This document shows, in pieces, positions 1 to 13,300 of a stretch of DNA of 20,082 nucleotides. The notes beneath the pieces are model-generated. The model ran no database searches and had not been told where the DNA came from. It was given only the letters and a program-made list of their open reading frames with translations. Made by a program: the position numbers and the translations under genes. Source of the stretch: a virus; the IMG/VR virus record IMGVR_UViG_3300025120_000757, positions 1 to 20,082 of that record; one strand, written 5' to 3'. Position 1 is the stretch's first letter, and the number at the start of each line of letters is the position of its first letter.

Positions 1-1386
1 CTTTACAGAAACTTTGGACTAGGTTACGACAACCTAAATCAAGTTTGGTATGTAATTACTGCAAGTAACCTTGATAGTAGTGTATCTTTTAGTTTAACAA
101 ATGCACAGAATACAAGTGGAACAAGTTTAGATAATAGTTGGTTAGTTGATTTTCAAACAGATGGTGTTACATATACTGTCAGTTCAAGAAGTTTAGATAG
201 ATACTGGGCAAGTGTGTTAGAAACACGTTTCTTTTATGATGGCACACAAAAAGTCTATGACCCAAAAACTGGTAAAGTGATAAACGATTTTATCAATGTA
301 CTAAAGACAAACAATGCTCCGGATGTGAGCACACCACTAAACAGTGATGAGATACTTGACATTATCGGGCAACCAGTTGAATCTGATGGCTTTATTGATG
401 ACTTTAGAGTGCGTATTTCCTATAAAGATTCAGACAATGATGGCGTACCAGATAATCCAGATTATTTTGAAACATTGGTTGCTCCAGAAACCAATCCAAA
501 TAGCAAGAGAATATATCAACAACAAACAATTGACTTTGATAACCTTGAAAGATATACACCACTAGCAAGCGGAGTTGTTGTAGGGTCTTTGGCAACAAAA
601 AATGCAATTGAACTTGTGAAAAGCGAATATAATGACGCACAGGTTTTTTATGCATATACAGATAAGAAGTTTTACAAATTAAGTATTGCATACAACGGAG
701 TTAGGACTATTGCTGAAATTTCTGGGTATCAAACATTTGTGGGGAGACAAGACTTAAACTTCCAGTACAGGCACAATGCCCCTCTAAGCAGACGTATTGA
801 CCCAGGTAGTACAAATATCATAGACATCTATTTGCTCACGCAAGCATATTATACTGCATATCAAAATTATATTAGAGATACAACCGGTACTGTTGCAGAA
901 CCTGCACAACCAACAATAGAGCAACTTACCACTTCGTATAGTACACTTAATCAATACAAGATGATCAGTGATAATATTATTCTTAACAGTCTAACATTCA
1001 AGCCTTTATTTGGGACAAAAGCACCATCTGAACTTAGAGCCACTATCAAGTGCGTTAAAAATGCTACCAGTACAGTTAGCACAAGTGAAATAAAAAGTCA
1101 AGTGATAAATGCAATTAATCAGTATTTTACTATTGACAATTGGGATTTTGGTGATACGTTCTTCTTTTCAGAACTTAGCTCATACTTGCATGACCAACTT
1201 GGAAGTATAATCAGTACCGTTGTACTTGTTCCAACTAATCCGTTGAAAAGTTTTGGTGATTTATACGAAATACGCTCTCAGTCAAATGAAATATTTACTA
1301 ATGCGGCAACTGTCAATGATGTTGAAGTCATTGATGCACTAACAAGCAGTCAACTTAGAACTGCATCTAATAGTGGAGTAGTATAA
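1..1386 (+). CDS. Baseplate-type virion structural protein, 5'-truncated by the window edge (gp6-like C-terminal region possible)
   Basis: The reading frame is open from base 1 to a TAA at 1384-1386, so 461 residues are visible and the true start lies upstream. The GTG at 214 is in the same frame but is internal, because good protein sequence (for example YRNFGLGYDNLNQVWYVIT near the start) precedes it. Around residues 143-151 there is a calcium-loop-like DSDNDGVPD motif of the thrombospondin type-3 kind. The last third (about residues 320-430) contains NQYFTIDNWDFGDTFFFSEL followed by a hydrophobic VVLVP strand. This resembles the C-terminal region of T4 gp6/baseplate J-like wedge proteins, where an alternating helix and beta domain makes wedge contacts. 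That family link is from memory of the fold family and was not computed. The product would act in the virion, assembling into the baseplate in the infected cell. It is followed after only three bases by the giant structural gene, which supports a baseplate or tail role. An alternative is a fibre-attachment protein unrelated to gp6. Confidence 0.72.
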   Translation, partial: LYRNFGLGYDNLNQVWYVITASNLDSSVSFSLTNAQNTSGTSLDNSWLVDFQTDGVTYTVSSRSLDRYWASVLETRFFYDGTQKVYDPKTGKVINDFINVLKTNNAPDVSTPLNSDEILDIIGQPVESDGFIDDFRVRISYKDSDNDGVPDNPDYFETLVAPETNPNSKRIYQQQTIDFDNLERYTPLASGVVVGSLATKNAIELVKSEYNDAQVFYAYTDKKFYKLSIAYNGVRTIAEISGYQTFVGRQDLNFQYRHNAPLSRRIDPGSTNIIDIYLLTQAYYTAYQNYIRDTTGTVAEPAQPTIEQLTTSYSTLNQYKMISDNIILNSLTFKPLFGTKAPSELRATIKCVKNATSTVSTSEIKSQVINAINQYFTIDNWDFGDTFFFSELSSYLHDQLGSIISTVVLVPTNPLKSFGDLYEIRSQSNEIFTNAATVNDVEVIDALTSSQLRTASNSGVV

Positions 1387-1389
1387 ACT

Positions 1390-4300
1390 ATGGCTAAGCG
1401 TATACGCTCTGAGGATTTTTTACCAGAAATCTTTCAAACTGCTGCAAACAAACAACTTCTAAGAAGTACTCTTGATCAACTTACTCAGAACCCAAAACTT
1501 AAACCCACTGAAGGTTATATTGGACGTAAGATTGGTCCTGGCGTAACTGCAAGTGACAACTATATATTAGAACCAACACAGACAAGAACTGATTACCAAT
1601 TAGAGCCTGGGGTTGTGCAACTGAAAACAGACACTAGTGTAGTTGAGAATGCAATTACATACCCTGGAATCATTGACAGTTTGCAAATGCAAGATGCAAA
1701 TGTAACACGTGATGATAGACTTCTAGAAAGTGAACACTATAGCTTTGATCCAATGGTTGATTTTGACAAGTTTGTGAATTTTGGCCAGTACTATTGGATA
1801 CCACCCGGACCTGACAGTGTTGATGTATTTTCAAACGGGGTACCGACAACAGATACGTTTGATGTTACATACAATAATGGTTATAATTTTTCAGGAGAAG
1901 CAGGAAGCCTCCCAACATTAACTTTGGTACGTGAAGGAAATTACGTATTTGATGTAAACACCGGCGGTAGAAATTTTTGGATACAAAGTGTCCCAGGTAC
2001 TAGCGGAGTGTTACCACAACAGGCAAATCAAAGTTCAAGAGATGTTCTTGGTGTCAGCAACAACGGTGACGATGTTGGCAACGTGGTATTTAATGTTCCT
2101 GCAAAAACTGCACAGAACTTTTTCTTTACCCTTGCTGATATTGGAAACACAGACTTAGTTGAAGATACACTAAAGTTTAGCGATATAAACAACCAATTTG
2201 TTGATGTATTCTTAGCGGCAAATGGTGGAATAGATGGCATTACAGATTTACAAAATAGAACACTTCTAATAACCACTGAGACTGATTTGGGTTGGGAAAA
2301 TTTTACACCTTTTGACGACACACTTTTTGATCAGGACAATCCAGGAATACCAAACGCCGCATTTGACAACAGTGTTGCAATCTCAACAAATTCAGAGCGT
2401 TATGTACAGTGGAGGATAAATTTTAACTATGCAAATCCACTTCGTCCATTTATTGAACTCACAAAAGTTCAAGATGTTGCAAATCTAAGCAAAACACAGA
2501 TACAATATGGTACTGAATATGCTAATGCAACTATGTACAAGGATGCAGAAGGTGAATTTCAACGCCAGCCTCTTATAACTGCTAATCTTGATATACTTTA
2601 TTATCAAGATGCAAGTGACGAACTAAACTTTGGTATAATAAGAGTTGTTGATCAAGCAAATAGTGAAGATTTAAACGTAAATGATATCATTGGAAAACCA
2701 AACTATACATCACCAAACGGTGTGGTATTTGCAAACGGATTAAAAATTAATTTTATAGGATCTGTTGTTCCAGAAAGTTATGCGAACATAGAATACTATG
2801 TAGAAGGAGTGGGTACTGCAATAGAGCTATTGCCTGTAACTAATTTTGTTACACCAGAGACATATACAAAGTCAGAAACTGTGCCTTTTGATAGCACGGC
2901 GTTTGATAATGGTGGTTTTGATGCTACTTCAGATGCTCCAACAGTTCAAGACTATATGCTTATGAATAGAGCTTGTATTGATTTGAATGCGTGGTGTCGT
3001 GGTAATAGATGGTTTCATATTGATGTGTTGAATGCAACTGCAACATATAATAATACAATTTTAAACATAGACAACAATGCAAGAGCAAAACGTCCAATAC
3101 TTGAATTTAAAAAGAGTCTTAAACTATTTAACTATGGTACAATTTCAACCAATCCGGTTGATATAATTGACTTTGCAGAGACTGATGCAATGTCAAATAT
3201 CAACGGTACCTCTGGTTATGCAGTTGACGGGTATAGTTTTATTAATGGATCAAGGGTAATATTCAACGCTGATCTTGATCCAGAAGTAAGAAACAAAATT
3301 TACACTGTATCTTTTGTTAATCTTGGAGCAGGTGATGTAATTGATTTACAACCTGCAAGTTTAACACAACCTGATGTAGCCACTAATACGATTGTTGTTG
3401 TTTTGTCTGGACAAACAGAACAAGGTAAAGCGTATTGGTATAATGGCACAACTTGGGTCAGTGCTCAACAAAAAACAAGCACAAATCAACCACCAATGTT
3501 TGATATATTTGATGCAAGTGGATACAGTTTAGGTGATGAGGTAGTGTATCCTTCAAGTACATTTATTGGTACTAAAATATTCAGTTATGCAATAGGGACT
3601 GGTGTAACTGACAGCATAATTGAACAACCTTTAAAGTACCTTACAATTGCAAACGTTGGAGATATAGTATTTGATAATAATCTCTACATAGATAAATTCG
3701 TCTACGTAAGTGGCACAACAAGTTCAACACAAAACATTGACACAGGGTTTGTTAGACAATACAAAACCATAGATACTTTTGATAAACTTATTGGATGGCA
3801 GACCAGTTTCACTAATGTAGTGCAAAGGCAAAGTTTCAGTTTTGATTTTGCTGGTGATGCACTGGTTCTAGATATTGAAGTGATAAGTGATAGTAGTCTT
3901 GTTCCTGTAAAGGTTTTTGTAGAAGGTCAATTTGTTCTTCCAAACACATATACCTATAACACCAACAGTGCTGGCGTTACAGAAATTACTTTTAATGCAA
4001 ATGTAGTTGGACAACCAGATACTTTGCCTGCAGTCGGAGCAGTCGTTGAAGCACAGGTAATAAGCAATAGTGCAAGTAGTATAGGTTTTTATACTATACC
4101 TGATAATTTAGAATCCAACGCCATGAACGAAAATAGTGCAAGTTTTACACTTGGGACTATTAGAACACACTATGAAAGTATATGCCAAAATTTAGAAAAT
4201 TTTGCAGGTAAAATACATGGTGCAAACAATGTACATGATTTAGGAAATGTTGTCCCTTATGGAGAACTTATACTCCAGCAGAGTGCACCGTTAACACTTA

Positions 4301-7300
4301 CTACTCCTTTTATAAACGAAAGGCAGTTTGACTATTTTCGTGCCTTAGATCTCAATTCAAATGAGTATAACAAAACAAAAAATAAAATTTTAGATTATGT
4401 AAGTGCAAACGATTGGGAAAATAAAACAACTGCACAAATATTAGATGATACACTGGCAGCAATCAATGAAGGAAAGTCTGCAATCACTCCTTTTTACTGG
4501 ACAGATGCTATTCCAAGCGGTTCTGTTTTTGAGACAACAGCATACACAATAAGTCCAATTACAAGTTACACCTTTGATACGCTTAACAGTTATAATTTTA
4601 CAAGTGCAAATTATAAAGGCTTGCTTGTATACCTTACACCAAAATCAACAGGAGTACAAGAACAACTTGTTGCTGATGGACACGACTATACAGTTGCAAC
4701 AGATGGTCCAAGAATTACAATTAACAGTGAAAATATTACACTGGCAATTGGTGATATTATCACCATTAATGAATATGACGCTACATATGGAAGTTATGTT
4801 CCAGCAACTCCTAGTATGCTAGGATTGTATCAAGTTTATAAGCCACAGATGTTTTTAGACAATACCTATATAACTCCAACCAATGTAATACAAGGACATG
4901 ATGGTAGTTTAACAGTTGCATTTGATAACGGCGATTATAGAAATAACGTGCTATTAGAATTTGAAAAAAGATGCTATAACAATATAAAATTATCTATAGA
5001 AGAAAAGTATTTTCCACCGATACAAGCAGTTGATGTTATTCCTGGACAGTTTAGAACTACAGAGTATACACTTACAGAAATTAATAATATTTTAAATGTA
5101 AGTTTTCTGTCTTGGGTAGGAACGCAGAGAGTTCCTTATAAGATACAAACCTATGATGCTGACAACGGCTTTACATGGAACTACAGTCAAAGTGCAAATC
5201 GACTAGATGGTAATCCACTATTAGGTTTTTGGCGAGGTATTTACTTTAATCTCTATGATACTGATTCTCCGGATACAACTCCGTGGGAAATGGTAGGTTT
5301 AAGTGTAAAGCCAACTTGGTGGAATACAACATACGGACCTGCACCATATACCAGTGGTAATACAGTTCTATGGCAAGATATGGCAGATGGTAAGATTGCT
5401 TACCCAACTGGTGATGTAATTAAAACACAATATATACGTCCACAACTTTTAGATTGTATACCAACTGACTCGCAGGGTAACCTGGTTGATCCAATGATCA
5501 GTATTGTTGGAAGTTACGATATAAACAGTTTTAAGAAGTCATGGGTAGCTGGCGATTATGCACCAACGCAAACTGCCTGGAGACGAAGCAGTTATTATCC
5601 TTTTGCAATACAAAGATTACTAGCACTGACTAAACCGGCAAAATACTTCAGTTGGTTTGCAGATAGAGATTTATACAAATATGACGCAACTCTAAAACAA
5701 TGGTTGTACAACAAACGATTTCGAATAAATGCAACCGAACTCCAGATCTACGGTGATGGAGTTGCAAAAAATAGTTATATTAACTTTATCGTAGATTACA
5801 ATAGAGTATCAGGATTAGATAGTACAACTCTGCTTACAAACAGACTAGCAAATCTTGACATACGTTTGTGTTACAGAATGGCAGCATTTAGTGACCAAGG
5901 ATATTTAAAAATATTTTCTGAAAAGTCATCACCAAACAGTTTAAATAGTAGTCTTCTATTACCTGATGAGAGCTTTCAACTTTCGTTGTACAAAAACCCA
6001 AGTTTTAACGAAATACAGTATTCAGCAGTGATAGTACAGAGAACAGTAGGCGGTTGGAGTGTTGCAGGTTATTCAACTGCTAAGCCTTACTTTAACATTT
6101 TGAAAAGCACTGCTGCAGGAACGTTTGGAACTTTTACTGTTAATGGCTTTACTGCACGTGTTCCTCAAACTTTTAGTGATGATGTAGTTCAAGTACCTTA
6201 TGGTTATGTGTTTACCAGCCAATCAGCGGTAGTTGACTTTTTGGTAAGTTATGGACAATTATTAGAAAAACAAGGGTTAACATTTGATAGTAATGAGAAC
6301 GAATTAATAATAAATTGGACACAAATGGCACAGGAGTTTATCTACTGGGTAGGTCAGGAGTGGACTGTTGGTAGTGTAATAAATTTGAACCCAGCCGCAA
6401 ATGTATTAAAATTAAGTCAACCATTTAGTGTAGTAGAAAGTTTAGCAAGCGAAAACATTGATGATATATTATTAAATCAAAACTTTAGGTCTTTGGCACC
6501 TGAAGATTATGCAGTTGAACGGTTAGATAATGAGCTTAAATTAATTGGACTTAATAACAATACTTTTAGCTTCTTAAATGCTAGATTCACTTCATATGAA
6601 CACATAATTGTTTTTGATAACACAAGTATTTTTAACGACCTAATGTACGAGCCAGTAACTGGTGCTAGACAAAATAGATTATTGATAAATGGTTTTACTG
6701 TTTATGACTGGAATGGTACACTTGATGCTCAAGGTTTTATACTGAACCAAGATAATATCAAAGAGTGGGAGCCAAATGTTGCCTACACAAAAGGGCAAAT
6801 TGTAGAATACAAGAACAGTTACTGGAGTGCTACTACAATACTTCCTCCTAGTGCTACGTTTGTGTTTGCAGATTGGATTAAGAGCGACTATAATAGAATA
6901 CAAAAAGGTCTACTTCCAAACTTAGCAACCAAGGCAGACGAGCTCGAAGATAATTACAATATAAAGACTGCTAATCTAGAAGGTGACGGCACTTTACTTG
7001 GACTTGGTTTAATAGGTTTCCGTCCACGTCAGTATATGCAAAATTTAAACCTAGATGATATATCACAGGCAGGATTGTACGCAAGTTTTCTAGGAACAAA
7101 AGGAACAATTACTGCGGCAGAAACATTTACAAGTGCTAATCTCGGTAAAGAAACAGCAGAATATGATATATTTGAAAACTGGGCAATACAAAGAGGATTG
7201 TACGGTGCTAACGCAAATAGAAGTTACTTTGAATTACAACTAGACGAAAGCAAGTTGTTGAGTAACCCAAGTACTATTGCAGTTATAGATCCACAAGAGT

Positions 7301-10300
7301 TTAACAATGCTGAACAAACTGTTTTAATTCAAAATATATACAAACAAAGTTATAACATAACAAATAAAAACATTCTACCTACGATATCTGCTATTCCAGA
7401 AGATGTTGGTTTACCAACAGCTGGATATGTGAACTACGATGATGTTGAACTTAAAGTTTTTGACTATGATGACTTAACAAACGTTATAAACGATCTTGAC
7501 AACATAGTTGTTGGAACTAATATTTGGGTAGCCAAAGCAAACAGTTATGATTGGAACATTTATAGAGTAAATCTTGTAAACTCAACACTGACCACAGTAG
7601 TTGATAACCTTAACGAAACATCTACGTTTACATTCAATGTGCCGCACGGATTGGTTGTTGGACAAAGATTGATAATTAAATTTTTTAACACAGACGTTGA
7701 TGGTGCCTATATTGTACAGACTGTACCTGGGTTAAAAACACTCACAGTGAACCTTAGTTTACCCGAAGGTATAACAACAATCACAAATGGTGATGGAAGA
7801 TGTTTCACACTTGAAAGTGTAAGAGTTGCACAACCAAGTGATATACCAGCGTTGAGTTTTTCAACCAGTTTAACAACAGGTAATCAAGTTTGGGTCGATG
7901 ATAACGGCGCAGGTAATTGGCAGGTATTAGAAAAACAAAATCCATTTGGAGTTGCCACTGACATTCAAGCAACGATACCAGTAATTGATGATTTGTTTGG
8001 AACAACTATTGCACAAGGTTTAAACAATCAAGGATTATTAGTAGGTGCAACAGGTTACTCAAGTTCAAGAGGTGGCGTTTATGCTTTTAACAAAAACAAC
8101 ACCGGCACATATTTACAAAAAACAGTTCTTTCACCAGATGCATCTTTATCATTTTCAGGATTTGGGTTTAGTAGCGATGCAGGTAATACAGAATGGGCAA
8201 TCGTTGGTGCACCTGCATCAGATAGTAATAAAGGTTATGCAACTGCAATCAATAGAACTGCATCAGACGGAAGTTTTGCACTCTATCAAAACTTTAATAC
8301 AGGAACAAACGACGCAGACAAGTTTGGTTATAGTGTAGCAGTAAGCGCCGATGAGCGTTGGATGTACATAAGTGCTCCAGCAGACAACAAAGTTTATGCT
8401 TATAACAAAGTAAATGTACAAAACCAACGCTTGGAATTCACAGGTGACGGTGCAAGTAGTAATTTTGTAATACAACCAACAATGCAAGTTTCAGCAAGTG
8501 TTGCAATTGCTCAAACACAAATTGCAGTCACACTAAACAATGTGACTCAAACTGCTGGAGCAGATTATACTGTATCAATATCTGCAGGATCTCAACAGGT
8601 TAATTTTACTACACCACCAAATGAAAATGACGATATAGTAATAATTCGACGACAGAGTCAAAGCTATTTTCCTACTATATCAACAACAAACTTTAGTTTT
8701 AGTACCTTGTTCACTGCTAATGACATATACTCGATGACTGTAATCGTTGACGGCAAACTATTGCGTCCATTCTTTGATTACTCTATAGTAGGAACTAATA
8801 TTGTGTTGGGAGTAGCTATCAGCACTGGTTCACTTACTATAAACGCAAAGACACATTGGGACTTTGTAAACACCTTTACTGCAACAGGCTTAGGAGCAAG
8901 TGACCAATTTGGTTATGATATTTCAACCACAACAGACGGTAGACAAATATTAGTTGGTACACCAGATGCAACAATTGGCACAAATGCTTTGGCTGGTGAA
9001 ACGTATATAATTGACAGAAGCGTTGAGAGATTTCAAGTCTCAAATGCCGCAACTGTTGCATACACAACGAGTGTTACACCAACAGCACCAGTGTCGGTAA
9101 CACTTAACGGCACATATCTTATTCCAACTGGTAATGCAAACAATGCCCAGTTTAGCGTGGCAGGGAGCGTAATTACAATTGGCACAACTCTTAATCCAGT
9201 TATACTAACAGTTGGTGATATAATAGAAGTTGAAACAAATAGTTTCTCTACCTTACAACAATTTAACAGTGTGTTAAATGGCGGAAACTACTTCTTTGGT
9301 CGAACTGTAGATATGTGCTCAACAAATTGCAGTGCATATATTGCTATGCCTAACGATAGCGTTGTACAAACCGAAGCAGGAAGTGTTGAGCGTTGGATCA
9401 ATCAAAGTCGATTGTTTGGAACTATTACTGGAACTGTAACCAATCCAGTTTTAACTGCAACAGACACTATTAGAATCAACAATTATTATGTGACACTCAC
9501 AGGCACCACTGTCGCAAGTTTGGTTACAGATATTACAACTGCTAATATACCAAACATTACTGCGTCCAGTGTAGGTGGAGCGTTGCAGATTAATCTTGTT
9601 GATGTTTCGGCTGGTGAGCAGTTTATAAAATTACAAGTAGCACCTGGAACAGGAACTGCATTCGTAGATCTTGGTTTGACACCTTGGGTTTATGCACAGA
9701 CAATCACTGCACCGGTACCACAGACTTATGCACACTTTGGAACAAGTTTAAGTATCAGTGATGATGCAAATACACTTGTAGTTGGTGCTCCTGACGCAAC
9801 TGCTTTTTTACCAACAACTTTTGATAACAGCACAACAGACTTTGATTCAGGCTCAACAAATTTATTAGACCCATTACCTGAATCAGGTGTAGCATTTACA
9901 TATGATTATTTAAATGCCGCAAATGCAAGTGCTACCAATACAGGAAAATTTGTGTACGGACAACAAATTTTTGATACAACATTAACCAGTTTAGACAAAT
10001 TTGGATCATCAGTATCCTATGTAGATGGTGTATTGCTTGTTGGTGCTCCAAACGATGATCTTAATGATAGTTCAGGAGACTTTGGTAGAGTAATACAATT
10101 AGTAAATGCTAACGAAGAAGCAAGTTGGAAAGCCAAGTATACTGAAACTCCAGTTGTTGATGCAGCTTTATTAAACAGTGTATTCATGTACAATAAACTA
10201 AGCAATACAGTTACTTCATATCTGGATTTTATTGATCCAATACAAGGAAAAATTATTGGTGTTGCACAAGCAAATATTGATTATATAGGCGGATTAGATC

Positions 10301-13300
10301 CAGCGGCTTACAATACTGGTACAGTTAACAACTACGGATCACAGTGGCGAAATGAACATCTAGGTGAAATGTGGTGGAACTTATCTACAGTAAGATTTAT
10401 AAACTACAACCAAGATGACATCGCTTTTAGAGCAAGACGTTGGGGACAACTTTTTGATGGATCAAGTGTTGATGTATATCAATGGATTGAAAGTTCAGTT
10501 ACACCTGCGAATTACACAGGCATAGGTACTGTGTTTAGTACAACAAGTTATACTACTACCACCCAACTTGACAGTGCAGGAACTTTTGTTACAACATATT
10601 ATTATTGGGTGAAAGGATTGACTGCGGTAAGTCCTAATAAAACATTAAGCTCAAGTGGTATTACACAGTATATTGCAAATCCAAGAAGCAGTGGCATAAG
10701 TTATTGTGCCGCAATTGCTCCTAATGAAATTACACTATACAATAGTAGAAATCTAATCAGTGGCACTGACACAATATTACATGTTGAGTTTGATAAAATT
10801 GCGAATGACGATAATGTCCACAGTGAATATGATCTAATTACAGTGGGTGATAAGAATAGTTTCCTTGGAACACAACTTTATAGAAAGTTTCTTGATAGTT
10901 TTTGTGGAGCAGATACTGTTGGTAATCTTGTGCCAGACCCAACACTTAGTTTAGCAGACAAATACGGAGTAAGTTTCCGTCCAAGGCAAAGTTTATTCAA
11001 AAACAGATACCTTGCATTACAGAATTATATGATTCGTGCAAATAAAATTATGAGATTGTATCCTATTTCAGATAGCAAGAGTTTTGCACTATTAAACAGT
11101 CAAGAGCCAGAGCCAACTACTGCAAGTGGTGAATGGAATAAAAGATTATTAACCTATGCAGAACTTACATATCAAGACCTAAGACAGGTATCAGTAGGTT
11201 ATAAGTATTTGGTTGCTAGTGATACTAACAACGAAGGTTTGTGGACAATTTACACAGTACAATCTGGAGAAACCTTATTATTAACAAGAGTTCAAACCTA
11301 CAAAACCAACTTATACTGGAGTTATATAGACTGGAATGGTGCAAATATTGATGGTTCTACGTATAGTAGTGCAAATTCATCATCATATGAAGTCAAAGTC
11401 TATAGTGAATTATTGGCGTTATCTGGAGTTACAGATGGTCAGTGGGCAACAGTTGTTGGCAACAGCAGTAATAAGCAAGAAGTTTATCAGTATAGCACAA
11501 CTACTGGTGAATGGACAAGAGTTTTCTTACAAGACGGAACTATTGCTATAGACAGTACTATCTGGGACTACTCAGTTGAAAACTTTGGTTTTGATCTAGA
11601 AGTATTTGATGCACAACGGTTTGACCAAGCGCCAGTAACAGAAACTAGACAAATACTCGAAGCACTTAATACACAGATATTTACAAACGAATTAGAAGTT
11701 CGCAGAAACGAATTATTAATATTAGCATTTGAATTTATAATGAGCGAACAACCTGCTCCGGATTGGTTGTTCAAGACCAGTTTGATAGATGTCAATCACA
11801 AAATACGTGACTTGATTGAATATCCTATTTTCAAAAGAGACAATCAAGACTTTGTTAGTGAATATATCAAAGAAGTCAAGCCTTATCATGTACAGATTAG
11901 AGAATTTAATTTACGGTACGAAGGGGAAGACACTTACAATGGAAGTGTTACAGACTTTGATTTACCAGCGTACTATGATAGTCTAAGACAACAGTTTGTT
12001 TCACCTATACTAGATGATAGTGAAAATCCAAAATCACTAAGTGCAGTGCCTAGTACAAGCAGTATATGGACTACATTTCCTTGGAGTCAATGGTATCAAA
12101 ATTACAAGTTAGTAATCAGCAGTGTCACAGTAGTAAATGGCGGAACGGGATATACAATACCTCCGCAAGTGGTTGTCACTGGAGACGCAGTAACACAAGC
12201 AACAATGAGAGCAGTTGTGAATACTGCAGGTGTTTTAACAAGTATTACTCTACTTACAGCTGGTAGTGGATATATAACAACACCAACAGTAACGATATCA
12301 GGTGGCAACGGCGTAGGTGCCACTGCTGTTGCAGTCTTACAAACACAACAGGTACGTGATTTTACAACTACTATTGCTTATAACAGGATCACATATACAA
12401 GTCAAGTGATAGATTGGACTGCTAATACTGCATTCACTGCTAATCAATTGGTTAGGTTTCCAGTTCCGACTGTTGGGGTTGTAAACGTTGCATTGCCAAA
12501 AGTGTACCAAGTAATTTCAGACTTTACATCAGGAAGTAGTTTTGATCCTGAAAAGTATACTATTGTTGATGCAAGCACATTAGACGCCGCAGACAGAACA
12601 ATTGGTTTATATAATCCTGGGCCAAACGAGCCAGGAAGAGAATTAGCACAGGTAATGACTGGAATTGATTACCCGGGGGTTCAAGTTGATGCTCCTGACT
12701 TTGATCAGAACACAGGATTTGATATTGGAAGCTATGATGTTAATCCATTTGATAACATTGATTTTGGTCCAGAAGGATTGCCAACATACGATGCAGGAAT
12801 ACTAGATGTCATATATGAAAGTTCATTTACAGACACATACTTAGGTACAAGATCTACTGATATTAACGTTGAAGGTGGTGCATTCATTGACACATATAGT
12901 TCACATGCTCCTGAAGAACTAGTACCTGGTAGCGAGTTTGACACACTTGACTTTAAAGTTTTTACCCGCCCAGGAAGTGATTGGAATGGAGACGGACATG
13001 GTTTTGAAATTTCTAGTATCAGTGATGTTTTTACTGCAACAGGTATAAACATAGTTTTTAATAGTTTGATGCAACATCCAGTTGAAGTAAATGTTATTAA
13101 CTCAACAACCAAACAAGTATTACCACCAGCTGTATATTCTATAAATTGGGTAACAAAAACTGTTACTGTAAGCACAAGTGCAAATGCAACCATAGGTGAT
13201 ACTATCATAGTTGAAGTCTACGGACTAGGTGGTGGATCACAACTCTACAAAGAAAGTTTTGTTGGCGATACTATTACCAACAGTACACAAGATATCAATG

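Noticed and set aside
11248-11340. LysM-like start (YTVQSGETLLL) in the giant protein
   Set aside because: The rest of the LysM motif is missing and the segment continues as RVQTYKTNLYWSYIDW, a module of the structural protein itself.
12732-13208. A 158-codon open frame on the minus strand
   Set aside because: It lies wholly inside the giant gene, has no ribosome site or promoter, and its Val/Thr/Ser-rich product is what the reverse of a Thr/Asn-rich repeat gene gives.
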